Part shown: positions 31,503-40,798 of the stretch, in pieces
Layout: every line of letters begins with the position of its first letter
Position numbering within the stretch: the first letter of the stretch is position 1
Source of the DNA: Achromobacter ruhlandii
Lineage (GTDB): Bacteria > Pseudomonadota > Gammaproteobacteria > Burkholderiales > Burkholderiaceae_B
DNA length: 54,819 nucleotides
Assembly: GCF_902859695.1 (NCBI RefSeq)
Contig: NZ_CADIJL010000038.1
Location: forward strand, 1 to 54,819
Direction of reading: 5' to 3'
Notes under the pieces: generated by a model
Database searches by the model: none
What the model was told of the DNA's origin: nothing
Seen by the model: only the letters and a program-made list of their open reading frames with translations
Position numbers and translations under genes: made by a program

Positions 31503-33002
31503 ATGACCCTGCATACCCTCGACTACTGGCAAGCCCGCGCCGACGCGCTGACGCTGCGCGGCCAGGCCTACATCGATGGCGCCTACGCCGACGCCGCCGA
31601 CGGCGCCACCTTCGCGGCCACCAGCCCGATCGACGGCCGCAAGCTGGCCGATGTGGCCGCCTGCGGCAAGGCCGATGTCGACCGCGCCGTGGCGGCCGCC
31701 CGCCGCGCCTTCGAGGCCGGCGTCTGGTCCGGCCTGGCGCCGCGCGAGCGCAAGACGCGCCTGGTGCGGCTGGCGCAGCTCATCACCGAGCACAGCGAGG
31801 AGCTGGCACTGATCGAGACCCTGGACATGGGCAAGCCGATCCGTGACGCGCTGGCCTTCGACCTGCCCGAGACCGCGCATTGCTACGCCTGGTATGGCGA
31901 GGCCATCGACAAGCGCTACGACGAGATCGCGCCGACGGGCGGCAATGCCCTGGCCACGGTCACGCGCGAACCGCTCGGCGTGGTGGCCGCCGTGGTGCCG
32001 TGGAACTATCCGCTGCTGATGGCGGCCTGGAAGGTCGCGCCGGCGCTGGCCGCGGGCAACAGCGTGATCCTCAAGCCGGCCGAGCAGTCGTCGTTGAGCG
32101 CGCTGCGGCTGGCGGCGCTGGCCGAGCAGGCCGGCATCCCGGCGGGCGTGTTCAACGTGGTGCCCGGCACGGGCCCGGTGGCGGGCAGCGCGCTGGGCCT
32201 GCATCCGGACGTGGACTGCGTGGCATTCACCGGCTCCACCGCCACCGGCAAGCGCTTCATGAGCTATTCGGGCGAATCGAATCTGAAGCGCGTGTGGCTC
32301 GAATGCGGCGGCAAGTCGCCCCACATCGTCTTCGAGGACTGCCCCGACCTGGACCGCGCCGCGCTGATCGCCGCGCTGGCGATCTTCTCGAACCAGGGCG
32401 AAGTGTGTATCGCCGGCTCGCGCCTGTACGTGCACGACGCCATCTACGACACCTTCATGGAGAAGGTGGCCAGGCATGCCGCCGAGATGCGGCCGGGCAA
32501 TCCGCTGGATCCGGCCACGGCGCTGGGCGCCATGGTTGACGAACGCCAGACGCGCTCGGTCATGGCGCGCATCGCGGCCGGCCAGGCCGAGGGCGCGACG
32601 CTGCGCATCGGCGGACGCCAGTTGCACACGGACAGCGGCGGCTTCTACATCGAGCCCACCATCTTCGATTGCGCCGACGCCTCCAGCGCGTTGATCCGCG
32701 AGGAGATCTTCGGCCCGGTGCTGGCGGCGCAGCGCTTCCATACGGAAGACGAAGCCATCGCATTGGCCAACGATTCCTCGTACGGCCTGGGCGCCGGCCT
32801 GTGGACCGCCAACCTGGGCCGCGCGCATCGCCTGTCGCGCCGCCTGCGCGCTGGCCTGGTGTGGGTCAATTGCTATGCCGACGGCGACATCACGGTCCCG
32901 TTCGGCGGCGTCAAGCAGTCGGGCTTCGGCCGCGACAAATCGCTGCACGCGCTGGACAAGTACAGCGACCTGAAAACCACCTGGATCGACATCACCCAAT
33001 AG
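31503..33002 (+). CDS. NAD(P)-dependent aldehyde dehydrogenase (PuuC-like)
   Basis: A 499-residue aldehyde dehydrogenase. Cofactor and catalytic positions are canonical: VVPWNYPLLMAAWKVAPALA, KPAEQSS, FTGSTATGK, general base Glu267 in WLECGGKSPH and nucleophile Cys302 in NQGEVCIAGSR. The C-terminal GGVKQSGFGRDKSLHALDKY is typical of the gamma-glutamyl-gamma-aminobutyraldehyde (PuuC) and betaine aldehyde branch. It likely oxidises an omega-amino or acylamino aldehyde to the acid. It follows the M20 gene by 15 bp, in the same operon. A putative polyamine deacetylase lies further downstream. Confidence 0.93.
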   Translation: MTLHTLDYWQARADALTLRGQAYIDGAYADAADGATFAATSPIDGRKLADVAACGKADVDRAVAAARRAFEAGVWSGLAPRERKTRLVRLAQLITEHSEELALIETLDMGKPIRDALAFDLPETAHCYAWYGEAIDKRYDEIAPTGGNALATVTREPLGVVAAVVPWNYPLLMAAWKVAPALAAGNSVILKPAEQSSLSALRLAALAEQAGIPAGVFNVVPGTGPVAGSALGLHPDVDCVAFTGSTATGKRFMSYSGESNLKRVWLECGGKSPHIVFEDCPDLDRAALIAALAIFSNQGEVCIAGSRLYVHDAIYDTFMEKVARHAAEMRPGNPLDPATALGAMVDERQTRSVMARIAAGQAEGATLRIGGRQLHTDSGGFYIEPTIFDCADASSALIREEIFGPVLAAQRFHTEDEAIALANDSSYGLGAGLWTANLGRAHRLSRRLRAGLVWVNCYADGDITVPFGGVKQSGFGRDKSLHALDKYSDLKTTWIDITQ

Positions 33003-33197
33003 CGCGGCCGCCGTGCACCTCGTCTATCGCCGCATTGGTGCGCGGCGCCGTCTCTGCACCCATACGCAGCATTGTTGTAGCAGCTCCACCCCGCAGTTCC
33101 CCGAGAAACAGGTGGCACGAGGTTTGCTTGTCATAGCCGGCACATGCCGCGTGACGCGCGGCCACCTGATAACCCTCTTCCAGCCCGGAGGCTCGCA

Positions 33198-34772
33198 GTG
33201 AAATCGAAGACTTGGTTCTCCCTCAGCATCGGCGCCCTGATCCTGGCGGCCGCCTTGCCCGCCACGCAGGCGCTGGCCCAGACCAAGGGCGGCACGCTCA
33301 ACATGATCGTCCAGCCCGAGCCGCCCGTGATCGTCACGGCCATCAACCAGCAGGGTCCCACCCAGTTCGTCGCCGGCAAGATCTATGAAAGCCTGCTGAC
33401 CTACACCACCGACCTCAAGCCGCAACCGGGCCTGGCCAAGTCGTGGGAGGCCTCAAGCGACGGCCTGACCTACACCTTCCACCTGCAGGACAACGTCAAG
33501 TGGCACGACGGCAAGCCGTTCACCGCCGACGACGTGGTCTTCACCCTGTCGGACATGCTGCCCAAGACCCATGCGCGGGCCCGCGTGATCCTGAACAAGT
33601 TCGTCGATTCGGTGCAGGCCACCGACCCGAAGACGGTGGTCATCAAGCTGAAGTCGCCGTTCCCGGCCTTCATGCTGATGTTCGAACCCGGCTTCGCGCC
33701 GATGATGCCCAAGCACATCTATGCCGGCACCGACTACATGACCAACCCGGCCAACCAGAAACCGATCGGCACGGGCCCATTCGTGTTCAAGGAATGGAAG
33801 CGCGGCGAATACATCAAGCTGGCGCGCAACCCCGATTACTGGAAACCCGGCAAGCCCTACCTGGATGAGCTGGTGTTTAACGTGATCCCCGACGCGGCCT
33901 CGCGCGCGGTGGCGTTCGAGCGCGGCAGCGTCGACGTACTGCGCGGCGGCGATGTCGACAACGTCGACATCAAGCGCCTGCGCGCCCTGCCCAAGGTCGA
34001 ATACACCACCGCCGGCTGGGAGATGTTCTCGCCCCAGGCCTACCTGATCTTCAACATGCGCAAGCCGCCCTTCGACAACCTGAAGGTGCGCCAGGCGGTG
34101 ATGGCCGCGATCAACCGCAACATGGTGGTCAACAACATCTTCTTCGGCCTGGGCAAGGTCTCGACCAGCCCGTTCGTGACCACCGAGATGTTCTATGACA
34201 AGAACATGCCGCCGATGCCCTTCGACATGAAGAAGGCGCGCGCGCTGATCAAGGAATCGGGCATCAAGCCCGGCGACTACACCATCCGCCAGCTGAGCTT
34301 CCCGTACGGTTCGACCTGGGACCGCCTGGGCGAATACACCAAGCAGGCCCTGGAGCAGTTGGGCTTCAAGGTCAACCTGGAATCGACCGACGCCGGCGGC
34401 TGGGCCAGCCGCACCGGCAACTGGGACTTCGACCTGACCACCAACTTCACCTACCAGTACGGCGATCCGGCGCTGGGCGTGCAGCGCCTGTACATCTCGT
34501 CGAACATCGTCAAGGGATCGCCGTTCGCCAATGTGCAGGGCTACAGCAATCCCGAGACCGACAAGCAGTGGGAAGCCGCCGCGTCCGAGGTCGACCCGGC
34601 CAAGCGCCAGGCGCTCTACACGCAGCTGCAAACCACACTGGTCAATGAAGTCGCCAACGGCTTCCTGGTGGACATGGAGTTCCCCACGCTGTATCGCGCC
34701 AACGTCAAGAACCTGGTCAAGACGGCTATCGGCCTGAACGAGTCGTTCGACGACGTCTACATCGAGAAGTAA
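33198..34772 (+). CDS. ABC transporter substrate-binding protein, family 5 (Dpp/Opp type)
   Basis: A 524-residue periplasmic binding protein. A signal peptide (KSKTWFSLSIGALILAAALP, cleavage after LAQ) is followed by family-5 segments GGTLNMIVQPEPPVIVTAIN, WHDGKPFTADDVVFTL, GTGPFVFKEWKRGEYIKLAR and LNESFDDVYI at the end. Such proteins bind peptides, opines, nickel or amine conjugates. Start GTG 33198 follows CGGAGG by six bases. It opens a new transport unit 195 bp after the ALDH gene, followed by two permeases and a double ATPase. Confidence 0.92.
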   Translation: MKSKTWFSLSIGALILAAALPATQALAQTKGGTLNMIVQPEPPVIVTAINQQGPTQFVAGKIYESLLTYTTDLKPQPGLAKSWEASSDGLTYTFHLQDNVKWHDGKPFTADDVVFTLSDMLPKTHARARVILNKFVDSVQATDPKTVVIKLKSPFPAFMLMFEPGFAPMMPKHIYAGTDYMTNPANQKPIGTGPFVFKEWKRGEYIKLARNPDYWKPGKPYLDELVFNVIPDAASRAVAFERGSVDVLRGGDVDNVDIKRLRALPKVEYTTAGWEMFSPQAYLIFNMRKPPFDNLKVRQAVMAAINRNMVVNNIFFGLGKVSTSPFVTTEMFYDKNMPPMPFDMKKARALIKESGIKPGDYTIRQLSFPYGSTWDRLGEYTKQALEQLGFKVNLESTDAGGWASRTGNWDFDLTTNFTYQYGDPALGVQRLYISSNIVKGSPFANVQGYSNPETDKQWEAAASEVDPAKRQALYTQLQTTLVNEVANGFLVDMEFPTLYRANVKNLVKTAIGLNESFDDVYIEK

Positions 34773-34865
34773 GCGCCGCAAGCCGCAAGCGCAGCCAACC
34801 CCGGCTCGCTTGCGGCGCCCGGCCGCGCGACGGACGTCCGCGCCCGTCCACGGAGGACCCAGAGC

Positions 34866-35873
34866 ATGAAATTCCTGTCTTTCCTGGTTTCGCGCATCGG
34901 CAAGGCCCTGGTGGTCGTGCTGGGCGTGGTCATCATCAATTTCTTCCTGATCCGCCTGGCGCCCGGCGACCCCGCCGCCGTGCTGGCGGGCCAGGCCGGC
35001 GCGGGCGATGCCGCCTACGTCGAGCAACTGCGCGTCGCATTCGGGCTGGACAAGCCGGTGCTGACGCAGTTGTTCCTGTACCTGAAGGGCGTGGTCCAGC
35101 TCGACCTGGGCTTTTCCTACCGCAACCACGTGCCGGTGCTGGACCTGATCGTCGAACGCCTGCCCGCCACCTTTCTGCTGATGTCGTGCGCCTTCGTCTT
35201 CTCGATCGTGCTGGGCGTGCTGCTGGGCGTGATCGCGGCCAAGGCGCGCTACCGCAACAAGCGCCGCTGGATCGACAGCTCGGTCATGACCGGCGCCCTG
35301 CTGCTGTACGCCACGCCGCTGTTCTGGCTGTCGCTGATGGGCATCCTGCTGTTCTCGGTGGTGCTAGGCTGGCTGCCGGCCTTCGGCATGGAAACCGTGG
35401 GCGCCGGCCTGACCGGCTGGGCCCGCGCCGCCGACATCGCGCAGCACCTGATCCTGCCGACGGTGACGCTGGGCTGCTTCTTCATGGCGGTGTACGTGCG
35501 CCTGACGCGCGCCTCGATGCTGGAGGTGATCGGCATGGACTTCGTCAAGACGGCGCGCGCCAAGGGCGTCAGCCCCGGCCGCGTGATCCGCGCCCACGTG
35601 CTGCGCAACGCGCTCTTGCCGGTGATCACCTTCGCCGGCATCCAGCTCGGCCAGATGGCCGGCGGCGCGGTGCTGACCGAGACCGTGTTCGCCTGGCCCG
35701 GCATCGGCCGGCTGATGTTCGACGCGCTGCTGCAACGCGACTACCAGCTGCTGCTGGGCATTTTCCTGGTGACCTCGATCATGGTGGTGGTGTTCAACCT
35801 GTTGACCGACGTGCTGTACCGCCTGATCGATCCGCGCATCAGCGCGGGCGCGCAACAAGGAGCCGCGGCATGA
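34866..35873 (+). CDS. ABC transporter permease (DppB type)
   Basis: A 335-residue inner-membrane permease with six predicted helices. It has the N-terminal DppB pattern (VVVLGVVIINFFLIRLAPGD, GLDKPVLTQLFLYL) and the permease loop RLTRASMLEVIGMDFVKTAR, AKGVSPGRVIRAHVLRNALL, the EAA-type coupling helix. It forms the transmembrane pore with the next gene, whose start overlaps its stop as ATGA. Confidence 0.93.
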   Translation: MKFLSFLVSRIGKALVVVLGVVIINFFLIRLAPGDPAAVLAGQAGAGDAAYVEQLRVAFGLDKPVLTQLFLYLKGVVQLDLGFSYRNHVPVLDLIVERLPATFLLMSCAFVFSIVLGVLLGVIAAKARYRNKRRWIDSSVMTGALLLYATPLFWLSLMGILLFSVVLGWLPAFGMETVGAGLTGWARAADIAQHLILPTVTLGCFFMAVYVRLTRASMLEVIGMDFVKTARAKGVSPGRVIRAHVLRNALLPVITFAGIQLGQMAGGAVLTETVFAWPGIGRLMFDALLQRDYQLLLGIFLVTSIMVVVFNLLTDVLYRLIDPRISAGAQQGAAA

Positions 35874-36709
35874 AGCAATTCGCCCGACGCTATATGCGCA
35901 ACTACGGCGCGGTGGCCGGACTGGCCATCGTGCTGGCCGTGGTCATCGTGGCCCTGGCCGCGCCGCTGCTGTACGAGGATTCGCCCTGGATGATGGTGGC
36001 CGATCCGCTGATTCCGCCCTTCACCGACGCCGCCTACCCGTTCGGCACCGACATGCTGGGCCGCGACATCACCGCCGGCCTGGTGTGGGGCGCCCGGGTC
36101 TCGCTGATGGTGGGCCTGCTGTCGACCGCCGTGGCCTTGGTGTTCGGCATCGTCGTGGGCGCCATCGCCGGCTACTGCGGCGGCCGCGTCGATGACGCGC
36201 TGATGCGCTTCACCGAGTTCTTCCAGACCATCCCGCAACTGGCGATGGCGGTGGTGCTGGTGGCGATCCTCGGGCCCTCGATGTATTCCATCATGGGCGC
36301 GATCGCGGTGGTGTCCTGGCCGCCGGCGGCGCGGCTGGTACGGTCCGAGTTCATGACGCTCAAGCAGCGCGAATTCGTGCAGGCCGCCATTGTCATCGGC
36401 CAGACCCCGGCGCGCATCGTCGGCACGCAGATCCTGCCGAACGCCATGTCGCCCATCATCGTCTCGGCCTCGTTCATGGTGGCCACCGCCATCCTGACCG
36501 AATCGTCGCTGTCCTTCCTGGGACTGGGCGACCGCAACGAGATGAGCTGGGGCTTCATGATCGGCGCGGCCCGCACCATGATCCGCGAAGCCTGGTGGAT
36601 GAGCGTGTGGCCGGGCGTGGCCATCCTGCTGACCGTGCTGGCCATCAACCTGATCGGCGAAGGCCTGAACGACGCCCTCAACCCGCAACTGCGCAAGCGC
36701 GGCGAATAG
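35870..36709 (+). CDS. ABC transporter permease (DppC type)
   Basis: A 279-residue permease of the DppC group. Marks are the N-terminal single helix (NYGAVAGLAIVLAVVIVALA), PFGTDMLGRDITAGLVWGAR, the EAA loop LVRSEFMTLKQREFVQAAIV and SSLSFLGLGDRNEMSWGFMI near the end. ATG 35870 overlaps the DppB-type stop by four bases, with AAGGAG seven or more bases upstream. A longer open frame to the left is a shadow of the preceding gene. Confidence 0.93.
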   Translation: MKQFARRYMRNYGAVAGLAIVLAVVIVALAAPLLYEDSPWMMVADPLIPPFTDAAYPFGTDMLGRDITAGLVWGARVSLMVGLLSTAVALVFGIVVGAIAGYCGGRVDDALMRFTEFFQTIPQLAMAVVLVAILGPSMYSIMGAIAVVSWPPAARLVRSEFMTLKQREFVQAAIVIGQTPARIVGTQILPNAMSPIIVSASFMVATAILTESSLSFLGLGDRNEMSWGFMIGAARTMIREAWWMSVWPGVAILLTVLAINLIGEGLNDALNPQLRKRGE

Positions 36710-36718
36710 GAGACCGGC

Positions 36719-38353
36719 ATGAACGCTTCCCCGCCCCTGCTGTCCATCCAGCACCTCAGCATCGCCCTGCCCCGCGGCGGCGACCGTCCGTTCGCGGTGC
36801 AGGACGTGTCATACGACATCCACGCCGGCGAGATCCTTTGCATCGTCGGCGAATCCGGCTCGGGCAAGTCCATGAGCGCCAACGCCATCATGGGCCTGCT
36901 GCCCGACTACCTGACGCCGCAACAGGGCCGCATTCTGTTCCGTGGCACCGACCTGCTGCGCCAGGACGAAGCCACGCTGCAGGGCATGCGCGGCAAGGAC
37001 ATGGCCATGATCTTCCAGGAACCGCTGTCGGCGCTGAACCCGCTGATGACGGTGGGCGAACAGATCAATGAGGTCATGCGGGTCCACAACGTCTATCCCG
37101 GCCCGGAACGCATGCGGCGCACGCTGGAACTGCTGGCCTTCGTCGGCCTGCCCGATCCGGCCACGCTCTACCACGTATATCCGTTCCGCCTGTCGGGCGG
37201 CCAGCGCCAGCGCGTCATGATCGCCATGGCGCTGGCGCTGGAACCGGCACTGCTGATCGCCGACGAGCCGACCACCGCGCTGGACGTCACCACCCAGGCC
37301 CAGATCCTGGCGCTGATCGCCCGCATCCAGAAGGAAAAGGGCATGGGCGTGATGTTCGTCACCCATGATTTCGGCGTGGTCGCCGAGATCGCGCACCGGG
37401 TGGCGGTGATGGAAAAAGGCGTGCTGGTCGAACAGGGCCCGGCCGAGGAGGTGCTGAACCGCCCACGCCATCCCTACACCCAGCGCCTGATCGCGGCGGT
37501 GCCGCACAGGCGCGGCGAGGAACGCGCCGCCGCCACGCAGGAACAACCGGTCCTGGAAGTGAAGGACCTGAGAAAGACCTACGTCGTCGGCCATGGCTGG
37601 CTGGGCGGCAAGCGCGAGGTGCATGCGGTCGACGGCGTCAGCTTCAGCGTGCGGCGCGGCGAGACGCTGGGCATCGTCGGCGAGTCCGGCTCGGGCAAGT
37701 CGACCATCGGCAAGTGCCTGCTCAAGCTGGTCGGCATCAACGGCGGCCAGTTGATCTTCAATGGTCAGGACATCGCCGCCATGCCGGAGTCGCGCTTCCG
37801 GCCGCTGCGCAAGGACATCCAGATGATCTTCCAGGATCCGTTCGCCTCGCTCAACCCGCGCCATACCGTGGGCCGCATCATCAGCGACGGCCCGGTCGCC
37901 AACGGCGTGCCGCGCGCCCAGGCCGAGGCCCGCGTGCGCGAGCTGCTGTCGCTGGTGGGTCTGGATCCGTCGGCGTTCGACCGCTACCCCAACCAGTTCT
38001 CCGGCGGCCAGCGCCAGCGCATCGGCATCGCCCGCGCCCTGGCGCTGGAGCCCAAGGTGCTGGTGGCCGACGAATCGGTATCGGCGCTGGACGTGTCGGT
38101 GCAGGCGCAGGTGCTGCAACTGCTACACGACCTGCAGCAGCGCCTGAAGATCGCGCTGGTGTTCATCACCCACGACCTGCGCGTGGCCGCGCAGATCTGC
38201 AATTCGGTGCTGGTCATGCACCGGGGCAAGGTGGTGGAATACGGATCGCCCAGCCAGATTTTCGACAACCCGCAGCACGCCTATACGCAACAACTCATCG
38301 CCGCCGTGCCCGGCCAGCACTGGGATCCGACCCAGGCGCAGGCCGCGGCGTGA
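36719..38353 (+). CDS. Fused double ABC ATPase (DppD-DppF type)
   Basis: A 544-residue protein carrying two nucleotide-binding domains that are separate DppD and DppF proteins in many species. Domain 1 has Walker A GESGSGKS (44-51), signature LSGGQRQRV (about 158) and Walker B ALLIADEPTTALD. Domain 2 has Walker A GESGSGKS (321-328), signature FSGGQRQRIGIARAL and Walker B VLVADESVSALD. Each is followed by an oligopeptide-type C-terminal segment (RHPYTQRLIAAVPHR, QHAYTQQLIAAVPG). It drives import through the two permeases encoded just upstream. AGGAG precedes the start. Confidence 0.95.
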   Translation: MNASPPLLSIQHLSIALPRGGDRPFAVQDVSYDIHAGEILCIVGESGSGKSMSANAIMGLLPDYLTPQQGRILFRGTDLLRQDEATLQGMRGKDMAMIFQEPLSALNPLMTVGEQINEVMRVHNVYPGPERMRRTLELLAFVGLPDPATLYHVYPFRLSGGQRQRVMIAMALALEPALLIADEPTTALDVTTQAQILALIARIQKEKGMGVMFVTHDFGVVAEIAHRVAVMEKGVLVEQGPAEEVLNRPRHPYTQRLIAAVPHRRGEERAAATQEQPVLEVKDLRKTYVVGHGWLGGKREVHAVDGVSFSVRRGETLGIVGESGSGKSTIGKCLLKLVGINGGQLIFNGQDIAAMPESRFRPLRKDIQMIFQDPFASLNPRHTVGRIISDGPVANGVPRAQAEARVRELLSLVGLDPSAFDRYPNQFSGGQRQRIGIARALALEPKVLVADESVSALDVSVQAQVLQLLHDLQQRLKIALVFITHDLRVAAQICNSVLVMHRGKVVEYGSPSQIFDNPQHAYTQQLIAAVPGQHWDPTQAQAAA

Positions 38354-38402
38354 AGCGCATGACCCGCCGCGACGCCCGCGGCACCCCAACCAGGAGACTC
38401 GC

Positions 38403-38723
38403 ATGCAACGCCCGCCCGCCGTGCCCACCGTCCAGATCGACAACGAGCAGGTCACCGTCACCGAATGGCGTTTTCCGCCCGGCGGAGAAACCGGCTGGCA
38501 CCGCCACGGCATGAACTACGTGGTGGTGCCGCAGACCACCGGCCCGCTGCTGCTGGACACGCCCAACGGCCAGGTCACCAGCCAGCTCACCACTGGCGTG
38601 TCCTACTACCGGCCGGTGGGCGTGGAGCACAATGTCATCAACCCGGGTGACACCGAGTTCGTCTTCGTCGAGATCGAGATCAAGCAGCCGGGACAGGCCC
38701 CGGACGCCGGCTGTTCGCACTGA
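38403..38723 (+). CDS. Small cupin-domain protein
   Basis: A 106-residue single-domain cupin. The metal-site motif reads PPGGETGWHRHGMNYVVVPQ (about residues 26-45), followed by a second part with YYRPVGVEHNVINPGDTEFV (His of the cupin motif 2). Small cupins act as isomerases, dioxygenases or sensors. It lies 49 bp after the ATPase gene and probably belongs to the same pathway; its reaction is unknown. Confidence 0.85.
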   Translation: MQRPPAVPTVQIDNEQVTVTEWRFPPGGETGWHRHGMNYVVVPQTTGPLLLDTPNGQVTSQLTTGVSYYRPVGVEHNVINPGDTEFVFVEIEIKQPGQAPDAGCSH

Positions 38724-38827
38724 CCGGCAGCCCTGGGCCGACGGCCACACATCGACCGTCGCGCCCTGAGCCACGCATCCACCCGCCGGTCGGCGGGCCC
38801 GTTCCCGCCGACACGCAAAGGACCACC

Positions 38828-39886
38828 ATGAAGGCGTTTTTCTCGGAAGAACAACTGCTACACACCCCCCAGCAGTTTATGCGGCTGGGACGCATCAGCG
38901 CCCCCACCGACCTGCCCTCTCGCGCCCACAGCCTGCAAGGCGCGCTGGCCGCCCGCGGCATCGCGATCGAGGCGCCACCCGACTACGGCCGCCAGCCGCT
39001 GGAAGCCGTCCACAGCACGGACTACCTGGACTACCTGGAAACCGCGTTCGCCCGCTGGCAGGCGCTCAAGGCCCCGGGCGTCGACCCCGGCCCGGAAGTG
39101 CTGCCGAACCTGTCGCCCTACTATAGCGGCCGCGTCGAAACGGCCGGGCGCGGTCCCTGCCCGTCGCCGTCGATCGTGGCGCAGACCGGCTACTACCTGA
39201 GCGACCTGTCCTGCCCCATCGGCGCGCATACCTGGCGCTCGGCGCTGCGCTCCGCCCACAGCGCGGTGGCCGCGGCCGAGCACGTGGCAGTCTTCGGCGG
39301 ATCGGCCTATGCGCTGTGCCGCCCGTCGGGCCACCACGCCCACCGCGACCGCGCTGGCGGCTTCTGCTACCTGAACAGCAGCGCGGCCGCCGCCGCGCGG
39401 CTGTTGCAGACCTGGTCCAAGGTGGCGGTGCTGGACGTGGATGCGCACCATGGCGACGGCACCCAGAACATCTTCTACCAGCGCGCCGACGTGATGACGG
39501 TATCGCTGCACGCCGACCCTGCCGGCTACTACCCGTTCTACACCGGCTACGCGCACGAGCGCGGCCACGGCGCCGGCGAGGGCTGCAATCTCAACCTGCC
39601 GCTGCCGCACGGCGCCGGCAACGACCCGTTCCTGCGGGCGCTGGACACGGCGCTGGCGGCGCTGGCCGGCTACGGGCCGCAGGCCCTGGTGCTGGCGCTG
39701 GGGTTCGACACTTACAAGGACGATCCCATCAGCGTCCTGAAACTGGACATCGACGCCTACCGCGACATCGGCGCGCGCGTGGCCAGCCTGGGCCTGCCCA
39801 CGGTGGTGGTGCAGGAAGGCGGCTACATGGTGCAGGCCATCGGCCCGGCGCTGGACGCGTTCCTGCAAGGCCTGGCCCGCGCCTGA
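38828..39886 (+). CDS. Histone-deacetylase-family amidohydrolase (acetylpolyamine amidohydrolase-like)
   Basis: A 352-residue zinc deacetylase. The catalytic His pair is His169-His170 in RPSGHHAHRDRAGGFCYLN. Zinc ligands are Asp205, His207 (LDVDAHHGDGTQ) and Asp294 (LALGFDTYKDDP), and the catalytic Tyr is in VQEGGYMV. The length and N-terminal MKAFFSEEQLLHTPQQFM resemble bacterial acetylpolyamine amidohydrolases (about 341 aa), which remove acetyl groups from N-acetylputrescine-like amines. With the PuuC-like ALDH and an ABC importer nearby, this supports breakdown of an acylated amine. Confidence 0.93.
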   Translation: MKAFFSEEQLLHTPQQFMRLGRISAPTDLPSRAHSLQGALAARGIAIEAPPDYGRQPLEAVHSTDYLDYLETAFARWQALKAPGVDPGPEVLPNLSPYYSGRVETAGRGPCPSPSIVAQTGYYLSDLSCPIGAHTWRSALRSAHSAVAAAEHVAVFGGSAYALCRPSGHHAHRDRAGGFCYLNSSAAAAARLLQTWSKVAVLDVDAHHGDGTQNIFYQRADVMTVSLHADPAGYYPFYTGYAHERGHGAGEGCNLNLPLPHGAGNDPFLRALDTALAALAGYGPQALVLALGFDTYKDDPISVLKLDIDAYRDIGARVASLGLPTVVVQEGGYMVQAIGPALDAFLQGLARA

Positions 39887-39894
39887 ACCACGCC

Positions 39895-40791
39895 ATGGCC
39901 ATCACCTCCGCCACGGCGCCCGGCGCCATCCCGGCAGCCGGTTCACGGCGGGCCGGTATCCTGCTGTTCTTCGCGGCGCTGGTGGCCTTCGCCACTTTCG
40001 ACGCCGGCTCCAAGCAGATGCTGATGCGCTACCCGGCGCCGTTCCTGAACATCATGCGCTATCTCGCCGTGGCGACGCTGGCGCTGGGGCTGCTGTGGCG
40101 CCATGGCTGGCCCGACCTGCGCGCCGCGCCGCTAAAGCCCCTGCTGATCCTGCGCGGCCTGATGCTGGCCACCGTCGGCACCTGCTTCATGACGGCACTG
40201 ATCTGGATGCCGCTGTCCGAGGCCACGGCGATCTACTTCACCTCGCCCCTCATCATGGTCGCGCTGTCGCCCTGGCTGCTGGGCGAACGGGTGCGGCCGG
40301 TGCAATGGATGGCGGTGGCGGCCGGCTTCGCCGGCATGCTGTTGATCGTGCGGCCGGGCGCCGACCTGCCTGCACTGGGCACGCTGCTGATGGCGGTGTC
40401 GGCGATCAGCTACGCCATCTTCCAGGTGCTGACCCGCAGGCTGTCGGGCAAGGTGGCCGGCCCGGTGCAATACGCTTACACCGCCTTCATCTGCCTGATC
40501 GTCACTGCCCTGCCCGCACCCTTCTTCCTGCCGGATCCCTGGCCCGACCTGACGGACATGGCTTTGATCGTGGGCCTGGGCGCCTGCAGCGGACTGGCGC
40601 AGATCCTGCTCATTGCCGCCTTCCAACGCGTCGCGGCGGCCACGCTGGCGCCGCTGAACTACTTCCAGCTGCTGCTGGCGGTGGCCTTCAGCACCTTCTG
40701 GTTCCAGCGTCCGCCTGACGGGCTGGCGCTGACCGGCATCGCCATGATCATGGCGTCCGGCGTGTTCCTGGCGTTGCGCCGTGCCGGCTGA
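39895..40791 (+). CDS. DMT-superfamily (EamA) transporter
   Basis: A 298-residue membrane protein with ten predicted helices in two EamA repeats (LIWMPLSEATAIYFTSPLIM in the first half, AFQRVAAATLAPLNYFQLLL in the second). Relatives export amino acids or small metabolites or import others; the substrate is unknown. It begins eight bases after the deacetylase stop and closes the cluster. A longer open frame to 39316 is the shadow of the deacetylase gene. Confidence 0.88.
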   Translation: MAITSATAPGAIPAAGSRRAGILLFFAALVAFATFDAGSKQMLMRYPAPFLNIMRYLAVATLALGLLWRHGWPDLRAAPLKPLLILRGLMLATVGTCFMTALIWMPLSEATAIYFTSPLIMVALSPWLLGERVRPVQWMAVAAGFAGMLLIVRPGADLPALGTLLMAVSAISYAIFQVLTRRLSGKVAGPVQYAYTAFICLIVTALPAPFFLPDPWPDLTDMALIVGLGACSGLAQILLIAAFQRVAAATLAPLNYFQLLLAVAFSTFWFQRPPDGLALTGIAMIMASGVFLALRRAG

Positions 40792-40798
40792 CGCGGGA

